Positions 31,121 through 42,620 of a DNA stretch of 64,000 bases are shown piece after piece. The stretch lies in NCBI GenBank assembly GCA_949987565.1, contig OX465120.1, positions 2,258,383-2,322,382 of the forward strand, read 5' to 3'. Position 1 is the stretch's first letter. Every line of letters starts with the position of its first letter. The notes under the pieces are model-generated. The model saw only the letters and a list, made by a program, of their open reading frames with translations, was not told where the DNA came from and made no database searches. Origin of the DNA: Luidia sarsii (taxonomy: Eukaryota > Echinodermata > Asteroidea > Paxillosida > Luidiidae). The position numbers were made by a program, and so were the translations under genes.

Positions 31121-31457
31121 AGAATTGGTTTTTTAATGGGAACTGCACGTTTTCTTTGGAGTGTACACCCTCTGTACTGTCTATCCTTATTCCTCCATGA
31201 TGAGATGTAGGTGTAAACTTGGTATTGTGAAAATAGTTGCTCCCTTGCGCGAGACAAGGGGTAACCTCTATTTCTACACGGTCCGTGGAATTACTTTGTT
31301 CCCCTTCATTTCCGCCTTCTGATATCAACCGATCATCTAATTTATCGACTCGATTAACGTCTTTTCTTTTTTCGTCATCCCAAATGTAATTTTTCGTTCT
31401 TAATTCGTAATATAGTACTTTTTTGGGCATTGACCTTTCTGTCACCTTGTTTTGCCT
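31121..31457 (-). CDS. Candidate unassigned exon (open frame with splice borders)
   Basis: On minus, an acceptor TTATTTGCAACAG at 31458 is followed by 112 open codons and a consensus donor TTCT|GTGAGT. The frame is open further on both sides (31532-31083), but the outer part runs into element A. The composition is charged and protein-like (KKVLYYELRTKN, KDVNRVDKLDDRL, DRVEIEVTPC), yet I recognise no domain. It would start in phase 0 and end in phase 1, so it cannot be spliced directly to the Frizzled exon, which needs a phase-0 donor. It is AT-rich, unlike the Ig exons. It could be a chance open frame, a transposon remnant or a real exon of another transcript. Confidence 0.22.
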
Positions 31458-31496
31458 CTGTTGCAAATAAAGGTTTTTTTTGGCAAAAAAATCAAT

Positions 31497-31955
31497 TGTG
31501 ACCCGGCACAGCATAATGAGGAATAACCCCAACTTTTGAGATTTTGAAATTTTCTAATGATGTAAAAGAGTATACCATTAGCTTTCAAATGATATCAAAA
31601 TTATTTCCGTGTGAGTGTTGTTGTAAATAGTACAAGGGGACTTCGCTCGTTCATTTGGCACCAGACACAATATAGCAGCGCCATTCTAACTCCTCGAAAG
31701 CGCCAATTCAAAAAGGAAGGAACTTTACATTTTCATGAATACAGTACACAAACACTCCCCCGAATTTCTCGTTTTTTCAACATTTAGAGACGGATTTCAG
31801 AAAAATCATTTGGACATAATATCCTCCAATACATTAACTTTTCGAAAATATATATAATTTTTTTTATCGAATTGAGAAGATACTTTGATTTCGGGCGTTG
31901 TTTACTGGGAAAGTGTTTTGGTGGGATATTCCTCATGTTGCTGTGCCGGGTCACA
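31497..31955. mobile_element. Element A copy, full length
   Basis: It starts TGTGACCCGGCACAGC and ends GCTGTGCCGGGTCACA at a similar length to the other intact copies. AT is duplicated on both sides. Confidence 0.93.
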
Positions 31956-33039
31956 ATTCACCAAAAATAAACAGACTCGTCTTCAATCGTTCTTAATTCA
32001 TAATGTGATGATCAGGCTTCCTAACCCCCGGAATGCTCATTCTCAAGAAGTTCGTAGTATGTCCTCCATATCTGACTTCAAATCCCCTCTGAAAACATCT
32101 TTATTCGATCGTAGTTCTCCTAATTCGTGATAGTTTTTGTCTTTGAATCCTGTATAATGTTGTTATAAACGCCTCGAGCGTCTTTGCAGACGGATTCTGG
32201 CGCTCTAGAAATGTCCAGTGTTTTCTTTCTTATCGTTCCATCCACGTGATGGGGATTGCTTGCTTCGTTTCTTGTACGGCTTGTAATACTCCCTGGGCGT
32301 TATAATGTATTCAGAATTTTTTTCAGAGCATCGCGACTCTGCAGGCGGAACAAGAAAAACAGTCGTATAGTGAAATAACCCAATTAAACCAAAATGTAAA
32401 AAAAAAAAAGTACAACCGCGTCTGAAACGGTACATGACACGACCTTGACGAAGCCACACAATGGAGGAACTCAGTCGAAAAACGGGCTCTTTTTTCTCTC
32501 CTCTCTTTCTCTCTCTCCTTCTCTCTTTCTCTCCTTCTCTCTTTCTCTCCTTCTCTCTTTCTCTCCTTCTCTCTTTCTCTCCTTCTTCCTCTGTCCTAGC
32601 CAGGGAACGTCCTAATCAGATTACGGTTCCTCCGTGGGGAGACAGAATAGGGAACAAAGGAGAAGCATTCGGACGAGGAACAGAACGCAGGGGGGGGGGG
32701 GCTAGGGGACGGGATATGACGATCGAAATTGGAATGCATTCAACGCGATCAGATTTCGACGTAAGAAAGTACACCGTTTCGCGAACTCCCATTCTTTCAA
32801 TTGTACAGGCCGATTTATTAATTCATTTTTTTTTCAATCTCTGACATTCAGAATCCATCTAAAATTCTTTTTTAAAACAAATGGACGATGGAAAATGTCC
32901 AGACACACAAGTAAAACAAAACAATCTTAATTCACCGGTTTATCGATTGGATAGGTTTTGTTTCATCGAAATTGTGGACTGGGGTTTAATCCCGACTTAA
33001 TTAATTTTCAGTGTCGTGCTTTGGATTCAGATCTGAAGA
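31956..33039. other. Unique sequence with a CTCTTT tract
   Basis: A CTCTTTCTCTCCTT microsatellite lies at 32488-32590. A G run is at 32690-32702. No gene was recognised. Confidence 0.45.
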
Positions 33040-33170
33040 TTTGCATGCCGGAAGTATGAAGTGGAAAGTTTGCGGTGATACCGTGTAAGTCGTCCCTTTT
33101 CAGACGATGTGTTGATCTTAAAAGATCAGGTCACTCAACGTTTCGGGCAGTGTGTGCTCCGCCCGTCGTT
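33040..33170. repeat. Family F fragment with core motif
   Basis: GGAAGTATGAAGTGGAAAGT, TTTGCGGTGATACCGTG and CAACGTTTCGGGCAGTGTG match the F arm plus centre. On minus, the centre reads ACGACGGGCGGAG ... CTGCCCGAAACGTTGAG, so the CTGATGA box is degraded. Confidence 0.7.
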
Positions 33171-33202
33171 AAAGGGTACCTGCCGTGAAATAAAAAGGAA
33201 TA

Positions 33203-33590
33203 TGTGACCCGGCACAGCGACATGAGGAATATCCCGGAAAGTTAATGTATTGGAGGATATCATGTCCAAAGGATTTTTCCGAAATCCGTCTCTAAATGTT
33301 GAAAAAACGAGGATTTCGGGGGAGTGTTTGTGTACTGTTTTCATGAAAATGTAAAGTTCCTGCCTTTTTGAATGGCCGCTTTCGAGGAGTTAGAATGGTG
33401 CTGCTACATTGTGTCTGGTACCAAATGAACGAGCGAAGTCCCCTTGTACTATTTACAGCAAAGTTAACACGGAAATAATTTTGATATCATTTGAAAGCTA
33501 TTAAGCTAATGGTATACTCTTTCACATCATTAGAAAATCTCAAAATCTCAAACGTGGGGGTTATTCCTCATTATCTTGTGCCGAGTCACA
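33203..33590. mobile_element. Element A copy with internal deletion (388 bp)
   Basis: It starts TGTGACCCGGCACAGC and ends GTGCCGAGTCACA, with TA duplicated on both sides. It runs in the reverse direction relative to the 31.5-kb copy and lacks about 75 bases near its left end. Confidence 0.92.
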
Positions 33591-33904
33591 TAATAATTAT
33601 GATGTGTGATCGATCAGAGAGGGTATGAACTTCCATGTGTCGGTTTGTCTTTTTAAATATAGTAATCATTTTTTTGAGAAAACAGCAAGATTCTCCCCAC
33701 TTGTCAACCCGAGAAATTGCTACGTGTGTGCTAGGTTTTTCTTGTGGACGCGCATAATGCGCGCGCGTATACTACTATACGCGTGTGTGTGTGTGCAGTC
33801 GATCATGCAACATTGTACTGCCGATGACGTCATCACCTTCTCTTTGGCCCGCGCGCAATAGAGGGTTTTTTTGTGGGCGGGGCGCGCTAAAGATTTTGTT
33901 TTCC
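33591..33904. other. Unique sequence with one CRE octamer
   Basis: TGACGTCA lies at 33825-33832 in GCCGATGACGTCATCACC. A short GT run is at 33784-33796. Nothing else was recognised. Confidence 0.4.
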
Positions 33905-34175
33905 TTTTTTGGAAATACCAAGTGAAAGGTTTGCATGGTGGAAATACCAAGTGGAAGGTTTGCATGGAGGAAATACCAGGTGGAAGGTTTGCATGGTGGA
34001 AATACCAAGTGGAAGGTTTGCATGGTGGAAGTACTAAGTTGAAGGTTTACATGGTGGAAGTACTAAGTTGAAGGTTTGCGGTGAATCCATAATTATAAAC
34101 ACTTCATTTTCTCGGAAAAGAGCCGCTAACTCGACGTTTCGGGCTGTTTGTACTCTTGCCGTCGTCAGGGAGATT
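33905..34175. repeat. Family F tandem array with core
   Basis: Five short units of about 34 bases (GCATGGTGGAAATACCAAGT with GGAAGGTTT) lead into a single F core. On minus the core reads CTGACGACGGCAAGAG ... CAGCCCGAAACGTCGAG. Confidence 0.85.
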
Positions 34176-34269
34176 GCTGTTGGGGCTACTGTGGTGACTG
34201 ATGTGATGTGCATGTACAGTGTTGGGGCATGTCTTGTGATTATGCTTCGCGCAGCAGACGTTGTGCACG

Positions 34270-34620
34270 CGACCTCTGACATTCCCCCGGAGCTTTGATC
34301 GACGGGCGGACGGCGTTGACACCTGGTGACGTCATGGCGGGATCGCGGTTAGTCGCCGCGGTTCCCCTCCGTCCCCCCGGCTGACCCAGCGTGTCACGGA
34401 GGACGGTTAACCGCCGGACTCGCTTACGGCGCGCCGCGGCGGTCGAACCTGGGGTCAACAAGCGCGTCCCCTCCGGCGCATGTTTACAAAATCAACAACT
34501 CGAGCTCTCTTGCCTCGTGCGTTTACGCGGCGCTCCATACCGCGCCGCGGCTGAATCAGTGCGCCAGTCGGGTTACTCCGTGCACGTGTCCAAACACGCC
34601 GCGGTCCACAGAAGTATTAA
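34270..34620. promoter_or_regulatory. CpG-rich islet with a CRE octamer
   Basis: A 350-base GC- and CpG-dense patch (for example ACGGCGCGCCGCGGCGGTCG and ATACCGCGCCGCGGCTG) stands out from AT-rich surroundings. It holds TGACGTCA at 34327-34334, followed immediately by TGGCGGGATCGCGG. It is a candidate unmethylated promoter-like or enhancer element; no TATA or transcript evidence is visible. Confidence 0.35.
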
Positions 34621-35084
34621 CAGCCTGCGTTGACATAAAAGTCATTTGGTTTTCGTAGGGGGGGTGGGGTGGAAACCTCTTCGAAATTCTTGACAACATC
34701 TTGGTATTCCCCACTGCGACCTTGGCGGTGATTGCAGAGTGAAGTGTTTGTTTGTAGAAAGCTCTTTTGGAAATAGCTGCTGCTACGGGGAACTGCGAGA
34801 CAGCGAACTAGGTTATCCGTGTAAAGCTATTTGTAGCATTCACAAGTGCGAGACAAGGATACATATCTTATTTCTTTAGACCAAAATCTTTTTCTATCTT
34901 CATAAAAAAATACGCCAGGAAATACAAAGTGAATTAGGAATAACATTTTTGGGGCACGGTGATAGAAATCCGAAGCTTATAAAAACATGCCTTTGAAACA
35001 TAACTATTATACGTACAAAACAACGTAAATAGTAGACAAACAAAATTGGCAGACAGGGACAAGGAATTGAAGAGTGGATAAGAC
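34621..35084. other. Unique sequence
   Basis: No recognisable structure. Confidence 0.4.
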
Positions 35085-35640
35085 TTAAAGGTTTGCAAAG
35101 TGGAAATACGAAGGAGGAGGTTTGCGGTGTCACCGTGTAAATTGTCTCTTATTCTTAAGAGAAGGATTTTGGCTCTGAAAAGCGCCGGTAACTGTCTTAA
35201 AGCCCCTACACAACATTGGTCGAGGTCAAAGAATAGCATCCATACGTTGTCTGATCCAACATAATGCCTGAAATAGCACACCTGTGAAAATGTCAGCTCA
35301 ATCCGCCAACCGAGTCTCGAGAAAATCGTGAAAACCGCTTCGTTTGTTTCGCGAAAATGCAGCATTCAACGCCGTACGGTTCCGAAAAACAGTTTAGATC
35401 TCGGTGAGATATAAACTATTTCTTTTACTCTTTTCTCCCAAAATACCACATTTTAGGCAGAAATATTTAAGTGCGAGGTTTCTATTATAACCAACTTCAA
35501 ACTGTATAAGTTTCACGTAAATCTGTGAACATTTGTTTTATGTTTTTCGATCTTACCAATGTTGTGTAGGGGCTTTAAGAGACGATGGGCACGCTGTCAC
35601 TGCAAACCCCCTACTTGAAAAGCAGTGGACAACCAAGAAC
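35085..35640. mobile_element. Family F element split by a complete element B
   Basis: F arm sequence (GGAGGAGGTTTGCGGTGTCA, TTTTGGCTCTGAAAAGCGCC) runs to 35196. A complete B element with TTAA on both sides occupies 35197-35578 (TTAA-AGCCCCTACACAACATTGG to CCAATGTTGTGTAGGGGCT-TTAA). F sequence then resumes (GAGACGATGGGCACGCTGTC, ACTGCAAACCCCC). B therefore inserted into F here. Confidence 0.85.
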
Positions 35641-36070
35641 AAATATCCAACTATACAATGAGTAAACGCATCTGGTTCAGAGACAAATGAAGAAAGACGG
35701 CATGGATGAAAACGAGACATATGAAATTTCGAGAGCAAGGCAAATGAAAGACGGAAAAAAATATACATGAAAATATTACCGAAACCAAATACTACACTGA
35801 TATTGGATACTAGAATTCGCTCCGGGTACAATTTCGTGATATATGAACTGAGAACGGGTGACGGTGAGTATTTCGTGTGAAAGAGTTTCTCCTTCTGAAA
35901 AAACGGAGGTATAAATATCTGTAACATGATTGACGCTTAGTTTATGAAAAAAAAACTAATTATAAGATCCTATTTTGTAATTCGACGAGCAATCGACAAT
36001 TTTCGACAACTGCTCGCGAAAGTCATATCGTTAAAGTCTGCAGCGCGGTCCATGCATGCTTAGAACGCAG
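35641..36070. other. Unique sequence
   Basis: No recognisable structure. Confidence 0.4.
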
Positions 36071-36815
36071 AGCCCTTCATTTCCCATCCCTCCCTACCCA
36101 TCGATCCCTTCCCTTCCCGTCCCATCCTTTCCCTTCCCTTCCCATCCCATCTCTTCCCCTCCCTTCCCATCCCATCCCTTGCCTTGCCTTGCCTTGCCTC
36201 GTCTTGCTTTTCCTTGCCTTGCCTTGCCTTGCCTTGCCTTGCCTTGCCTTGCCCTGCCCTGCCCTGCCCTGCCCTGCCCTGCCGTGCCCTGCCGTGCCCT
36301 GCCCTGCCCTGCCCTGCACTGCCCTGCACTGCCCTGCCCTGCCCTGCCCTGCCATGCCCTGCCCTGCCCTGCCTTGCCTTGCCTTGCCCTGCCCTGCCCT
36401 ACCCTGCCCCGCCCGCCCCGCCCTACCCTGCCCTGCCCTGCCTTGCTCCGCCATGCCCTACCCTGCCCTGCCCTGCCCTGCCCTGCCCTGCCCTGCCCTG
36501 CCCTGCCCTGCCCTGCCCTGCCCTGCCCTGCCCTGCCCTGCCCTGCCCTGCCCTGCCCTGCCCTGCCCTGCCCTGCCCTGCCCTGCCCTGCCCTTACCTT
36601 GCCGCTCCCCTACCCATCCATTCCCTTCCCATCACCTCCCTTCCCTTCTCTTCCCATCCCTAATTGCGTCCCTCCCCATGATCCCCTCCCTCCCTTCCCC
36701 TCCCTAGCTCCCTCCCCTCCCTCCCCTCCCATTCCCATCCCTAATTGCGTCCCTCCCTATCCCTTCCCTTCCCCTCCCCTCCCCCTCCCCTCCCCTCCCC
36801 TCTCACCACCCCACT
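36071..36815. repeat. CCCTG pentanucleotide array 2 with CCCTTCC flanks
   Basis: CCCATCCCTTCCC-type sequence (36071-36180) grades into CCTTG and then CCCTG pentamers, with a perfect run of about 27 copies at 36456-36594. It is followed by CCCTCCCCT-type sequence to 36815, within which CATCCCTAATTGCGTCCCTC is duplicated (36655, 36736). Confidence 0.95.
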
Positions 36816-37955
36816 GCCAGCCCGCCAGTTGTCAGCGAGTACATATATATATGGCGCTATGAACACATCGATATTTAATGGCGTCGCCTGAGGGGGGAAA
36901 AGAGAGGGAGATCTAGACGGAGACCAAACCCCATCTACACAGCTGAAAGATTGGTAGCCAGTAATAGGATAGCCAAGCGGGACGGGACAATTAGTACGGG
37001 CTCACATCGGAGTCCTCTCCCTCCCCTTATATTCAGTTCCCGCTCACCCATCGCACGAGGTACGATTCCGTTCCCAGCGTTTCCACACACACACACACAC
37101 ACAAAAACCCTCTGGGCTAGGCTGTGGGATTCCACATGCAGGGACTACCCCCCTCGCTATATCCCGTATACAAAATCAATGCAGGCATCACGAAGCGGAG
37201 CGGACGGCTCCGACTGCCGAAAAAAAAACCACCGAGTCAGACCTCGTTCAGTCCCTTGGCTTGGGGCCGTATTTTTACGAGTTCAGGTATCGGTTTACTC
37301 CTCGTAGACGCTGAACGCCATACTGCCGGATCTGTTTTTCATTTCGTTCGTATTTTATTTCCCTTTTCGGTTCATGGTTTTTTTTACTGATTTATTTATT
37401 AAGTTTAAAACACAACACTGATCGACAGAAGGCACTGAAGTGATCAGTTTACAAAGTCGCATCAACAAGATAAAAATATAAATACTAAAAAAAAAAAAAA
37501 AAAAAAAAATCTTTGATTTGATATCACCGAGTATAGCCTATAATATTTTAGCTGGTTGATTCAATATTGAACAGTTTAAATCTCAAGCAAACACAAGAAA
37601 AACTGACTGGGAACTTTATTATGAACAAATTGGAAAATTGGCCAAGAAAACGTTGACTTGACCGGGACTTGAATCGAGTTTAAATCTCATTTTTAAAAAG
37701 TATTATTTTATTGACACCGAATGTGGATAATTCAAGCATTTTGGTCTGTCTGCCCTGGTCCTAAGAATATCTTAGGTCATCTTTGTTCCATATATATTAT
37801 ATGATTATTTTGCGTCGAGGAGAATGTAATTGAAGCCATCTTTGTTTGTTAATATGCATCTAGAGAGTCCCTTGTGATTCAGATATAATGCGCTATATAG
37901 TATCGGGGTTTTTTTACAGTACGGAATCGTTATCATTGCCATTTTCCAAAACCCG
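36816..37955. other. AT-rich unique sequence with short repeats
   Basis: A CA run lies at 37086-37101 and an A run at 37487-37508. No gene or element was recognised. Confidence 0.45.
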
Positions 37956-38190
37956 GCTTAGGTTTCAGCTCCGGCCTCGTCTCTGTCATCCAAAAGCTGA
38001 AAAAACACAGGTTGGAGTTCTCTGCTGAAGTTGAAACTTTGAATTCTTAAAAAAAAAAAAACGCAGTTAAACATTCAAAAACCAAAGCCAAAGGCCTCCC
38101 ATTTTCATACCTTGTACTTTAAAAATGGATATTTTAAAAGAAATGGTGACAAAACTGGAGCCCGAGCCTAAGCCGAGTTTTTTTTTGGGA
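37956..38190. mobile_element. Element C, degraded copy
   Basis: CCCGGCTTAGGTTTCAGCTC at the left and GGAGCCCGAGCCTAAGCCGAG at the right are inverted ends of the C family; the interior is heavily diverged. Confidence 0.5.
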
Positions 38191-38719
38191 AAAGGGACTA
38201 TGCACTCGAACAACACAAAGAAATATCTCGTGTTCAGCATGTACCGAGCTAAAGCACGTGGCCTTGGTGATCTCGAAAGTTGTCCGGCAGGAATCAAGCT
38301 GTTCCTAAGATGTGCCGCTTTCTGGCACCAATTCCACCTTCGCCGATGACCCAGCACTGTCAAGGTGGGATTCCCCCCACCCCCCCACCACCACCTTCCA
38401 AATGCCTCTGGGATCATGGTGCCCCGTAGTTCTATGAGGCGCCAGGTACCAGGGAAGAAAGCGCTATAACCTTGACACCGCCTATACCACGAATTTACGG
38501 CAATGGCCCGTGTTACGCCGAATCCTTATTGTTGGATTCCTCCAGACCTTCTCGTCCATCCCGTGCACAACAATGGAGAGGTTTCGCACGCGAACGGTTA
38601 AAATACGTTTAGAAGCTGCCCGTACTCGTATTAAGTGGCCATTCCGCCGTTTCTCAATCCGGTGTAGCGGTCTGATCCGGGCCCCATGCTCAGATGAGAC
38701 CGTTACCATAATTTAAAAA
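38191..38719. other. Unique sequence
   Basis: CGGTCTGATCCGGGCCCCAT with GCTCAGATGAGACCGTTACC at 38669-38707 is also found at 22652-22693 next to an element A copy, so a short dispersed repeat is present. Nothing else was recognised. Confidence 0.4.
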
Positions 38720-39837
38720 ATATGGATAAAAAACGTCATGCGCAGTGCGTATGGTAGGCAGAATTTTAGGCAGAAATATGTGACCCGGCACATCATAATG
38801 AGGAATAACACCCACTTTTGAGATTTTGAGATATTCTAATGATGTGAAAGAGTGTACCATTAGCTTTCTAATGATATCAAAATTATGTCCGTGTGAACTT
38901 TGTTGCAAATAGTACAAGGGGACTTCGCTCGTTCGTTTGGTACCAGACACAATATAGCAGCGCCATTCTAACTCCTCGAAAGCGGCCATTCAAAAAGGCA
39001 GGAACCTTTACATTTTCATGAAAACAGTGCACAAACACTCCCCCCGAAATCCTCGTTTTTTTCAACATTTAGAGACCATGATGTCAGAAAAATCCTTTGG
39101 ACATAATATCCTCCAATACATTAACTTTCCGAAAATACAAAAAAACAAAAATCGAATTGAGAAGATACTTTGACTTCAGGCATTGTTAACTCGAAAGGTA
39201 TTTTGGTGGGATATTCCTCATATCGCTGTGCCGGGTCACATACATCAGTGCGAGGTTTCTATCATAACTATCTTCAAACTGAATAATTATCATGTAAATC
39301 TGTGATCATTCCTGTTTTCCGATCTTATACCAATCAATATAGGAAGGTTTGCGGTGACACCGTGTATAAGGTCTCTAAAAGAAGAGGTGTGGTTCTGAAA
39401 AGAACAGAGTATATAGAGCATACTGCTCGAAACGTCGAGTTACCACTCAGGTTCATTTCAGAGCCACACCTCTTCTTTAAGAGACCTTATACATGGTGTC
39501 ACCGCAAACCCTCCTATAGAGTTATCACTCAGGTTCATTTCAGAACCACACCTCTTCTTTAAGAGACCTTATACATGGTGTCACCGCAAACCCTCCTATA
39601 GAGTTATCACTCAGGTTCTTTTCAGAACCATACCTCTTCTTTAAGAGACCTTACACATGGTGTCACCGCAAACCCTCCTATAGAGTTATCACTCAGGTTC
39701 TTTTCAGAACCACACCTCTTCTTTAAGAGACCTTACACATGGTGTCAAGGCAAACATTTCGTATATTGAATCACCCACCATGCAAAGCCTTCAGTCTTAT
39801 TAATTTTGATCTTACCAATTTTGTAGTGGGCCTTTAA
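38720..39837. mobile_element. Nested composite: element A and F array inside element B
   Basis: In order: a B fragment (TTTTAGGCAGAAATA), a complete element A at 38779-39240 with TA duplicated, B resuming (CAGTGCGAGGTTTCTATCA) to about 39325, then a family F core plus about five 82-bp units (39326-39790), then the B terminus CCAATTTTGTAGTGGGCCT-TTAA ending at 39837. F enters B at the same site as in the 25.05-kb element. Confidence 0.85.
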
Positions 39838-40690
39838 AAAGTGCCAATTTGCCCAACTTTCCCCGTAATTTTTGTTTCGCTCATGTCAAGTTTTGGGTTG
39901 AGGAGCAAACTATAGAGATCGGTCTGACGTTCGGGGGTGATACCATGCTTCCGCCCCGGCTCTGCGCGCTGCGACACGGGTCCGGCTGCGCGCGTGACAC
40001 GCCGCTCAAATATTTCGCCACGGAAGAGTGACTATACTTGCGGTGTTCCGAAAGAAAGAAAACCCCAAACAAAATCGGCAAGTTTTTGTGGCGTTGTGGA
40101 AGGGGGAAGAGAACCGAGAGAGAGAGGGGGTGGTTGCTTTTGTGTCGACTGGAAACAATGTCTGAATATTGTATTTCCCCCAAACCCCCAGGGGACGGCC
40201 TATGTTGACACATCGTTCTCGTCCTCCTTTGTCAAAAAAAAAAGTCTGAAAGCGGAGCTATAGGGATGAATTTTTATTTTTTTGTATATACATATTTTTT
40301 TTCCTTTATTTGGCTGCTTTGATTTATCGAAGGAGGTGTTTTTCTCTAGCACCTGCGAACGAATGAAATTTCAATCGGCGGGCGGGGGGGAGGAGAAGGT
40401 GGATATGACCGGCTTTTGTTCGAACTGGGTTGAGGCATGTGGTCTACATTGTGGCGATGGGGTCGGGAGTGGCAGAGAATAAGGGGGGGGGTAGGTTTGT
40501 TTGTTTGTCGGTCGCTCTGTTGACTGACTGCACTGAATGCCATTTTTTTTTGGCACCGGCCAGACAGTGTGTATTATACATCATCCTAACTGCAACTGGG
40601 ACTTGGCTAACCTGACGACCCCATAGACATTCTCAACCAACCTATCATCCCGTCACCAAAGAGTAAAAAACACCCGAAACATCTCAATGG
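39838..40690. other. Unique sequence with a small CpG patch
   Basis: The 39950-40010 stretch is CpG-rich (CTGCGCGCTGCGACACGGGT). There are T, A and G runs elsewhere. No gene was recognised. Confidence 0.4.
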
Positions 40691-40877
40691 AGTGTATTTA
40701 CCTCGACTTGCCCATCCTTCCCTCTCCATCACATTCAGTATGTCTGTCTGTCGCTTTCTATCTCTCTGTCTTTCTCCGTCTGTCCCTTTCTCTCTCTCTC
40801 TCTCTCTCCCTCTCTTCCTCTCTCTCTCTCCCCCTCTCTCTGTCTCCCTCTCTTTCTGTCTCCCTCTCTCTCTCTCT

Positions 40878-40916
<39 letters not shown>

Positions 40917-41310
40917 CCTATCTCTCTCTCTTTCTCTCTCCCCCCCTCTCTCTCTTCCGCTCTCTCTCTCTCTCCCCCCTCTCTCTCTCTTCCTCTCTCT
41001 CTTTCTCTCTCTGTCTTCCTCTCTCACTCTCTCCACCTCTCTCTAAATCTGCCTCACACCGTCTCTCAGTCTCTGTCTCTCGCTACACCTCTGTCTCTAT
41101 GTCTTCCATTGTCTCTCTGTCTCACTGTCTTACCGTCTCTGTCTGTTTCTCTGTCCCTATGTCTCTTTATATCACTCTTTTTCTCTCTGGCTCTCTCTAT
41201 CTGTCTGTCTGTCTCTCTCTCTCTCTGTATGTCTATCTCTGTGTCTTTCTCCATCTCTATGTCCCTCTATCACCATGTCCCTGTCTCTATCGTTCCCTCT
41301 CGTCACTTTC
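40691..41310. repeat. CT-rich microsatellite block
   Basis: CTCTCTCT and CTGTCTCT tracts with CCCTCTCT variants. Open frames on both strands are repeat artefacts. Confidence 0.95.
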
Positions 41311-41744
41311 CGGATACCTTCTCTCGCCAAATTATTTCTTCGTTTCTTATCTCCCTCCCAAACTAACCTAGCCCCTACCCAACCCCTAACCACCAGCCTC
41401 CCCCCCCCCACGGACCCCGACGCTAGACCTACAGCAACGGGGTGATTATTGTCATGCTTCGTCAAATACGAAAGCGCCGTGGATCGAGAGGGTTTAGAAA
41501 ATTGTAATGGATGGCAGACGCAAATCTCACCCTCATTTTTTTTCATAGAAAATGGCGTGCCACGACCGTGTACAAAACCCGGCATCTACACTCTCCCATT
41601 AAATCCCACCTAATCCAGCGCATCCAGACATGTCATCGGATCTACATTGTCAGTGCGTGTTCAGCGTGTGGCGGTCTCGTTTGGGGGACCTGGATCAGGT
41701 GACCTCGTTCCTCCTCGATCGAGGTGTTACAGTTCGGCCTCAAA
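41311..41744. other. Unique sequence
   Basis: No recognisable structure. Confidence 0.4.
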
Positions 41745-41984
41745 TGCGACCCGGCACAGCGACATGAGGAATATCCCACCAAAACACTTTTTGAGTAAAC
41801 AATGCCTAAAGTCAAATTCGATTAAAAATCTTTTTTTTATTTTATTTTTTATTTTCGGAAAGTTAATGTATTGGAGGAAACTTTGATAACATTTATAAGC
41901 TAATGGTACACTCTTTCACATCATTAGAAAATCTCAAAATCTCAAAAGTGGGGTTTATTCCTCATTATGATGTGCCGGGTCACA
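41745..41984. mobile_element. Element A copy with large internal deletion (240 bp)
   Basis: Both termini are kept (TGCGACCCGGCACAGCGACA and GATGTGCCGGGTCACA), with AA duplicated on each side, but the middle half of the element is missing. A short tandem TTTTATTTTATTTTTTATTT lies near the deletion point. Confidence 0.92.
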
Positions 41985-42133
41985 AATGCGTGCAGCTATT
42001 TGGGTTTTTTTTTTTCTCAGAACCGCTTGTCCCTCTTCGTAAAATGTGCAAATCACTGTGACGCTCTACACCTCCCTACGCCTCTCTCGTTCAAATTAAC
42101 CTTCTCTGGGCTCTCTGCCTGGCTCTGTCTCCC

Positions 42134-42165
<32 letters not shown>

Positions 42166-42620
42166 CTATCTATCTCTCTGTCTCTTTTTGTCTGTTCTGT
42201 CTGTATCTCTCTCTGTATCTCTGTCTCTCTTTCTCTCTCTGTCTCTCTCCGTCTCTCCCTTCCTGACGGTGTCTCTAAATGTCTCTCTGTTTCTATAAGT
42301 CTCTCTCTGTCTGTCTCTCTGTCTGACTCTGTCTGACTCTGTCTCTCTATGTCTCCCTCTCTCTGTCTCTCTCTCTGTCTCTCTCTATCTCTCGGTCTCG
42401 CTCTGTCTCTCTGTCTCTGCTTTTCCCTGTGTACTTTATCTTTCTGTCTTTCTCTGTGTCCCAATGTCTCTTTATTATGTCTGTGTCTCTGTCTCTCTGT
42501 GTCTTTGTCTCCTTCTGCGCTCTCATCTATCCACCTGTGTCTTTCTCTGTCTGTCTGTCTGTCTCCCCCTCTCTCTCTCTCTCTGTGTCTGCTTGTCGGT
42601 CTCTCCATCTATCACCCAAC
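41985..42620. repeat. CT-rich microsatellite block
   Basis: TTTC repeats at 42136-42160 and CTGTCTCTCT tracts to about 42610; the first 110 bases are unique. Confidence 0.9.

Noticed and set aside
36056..36862. 268-codon open frame
   Set aside because: Same CCCTG repeat artefact as above.
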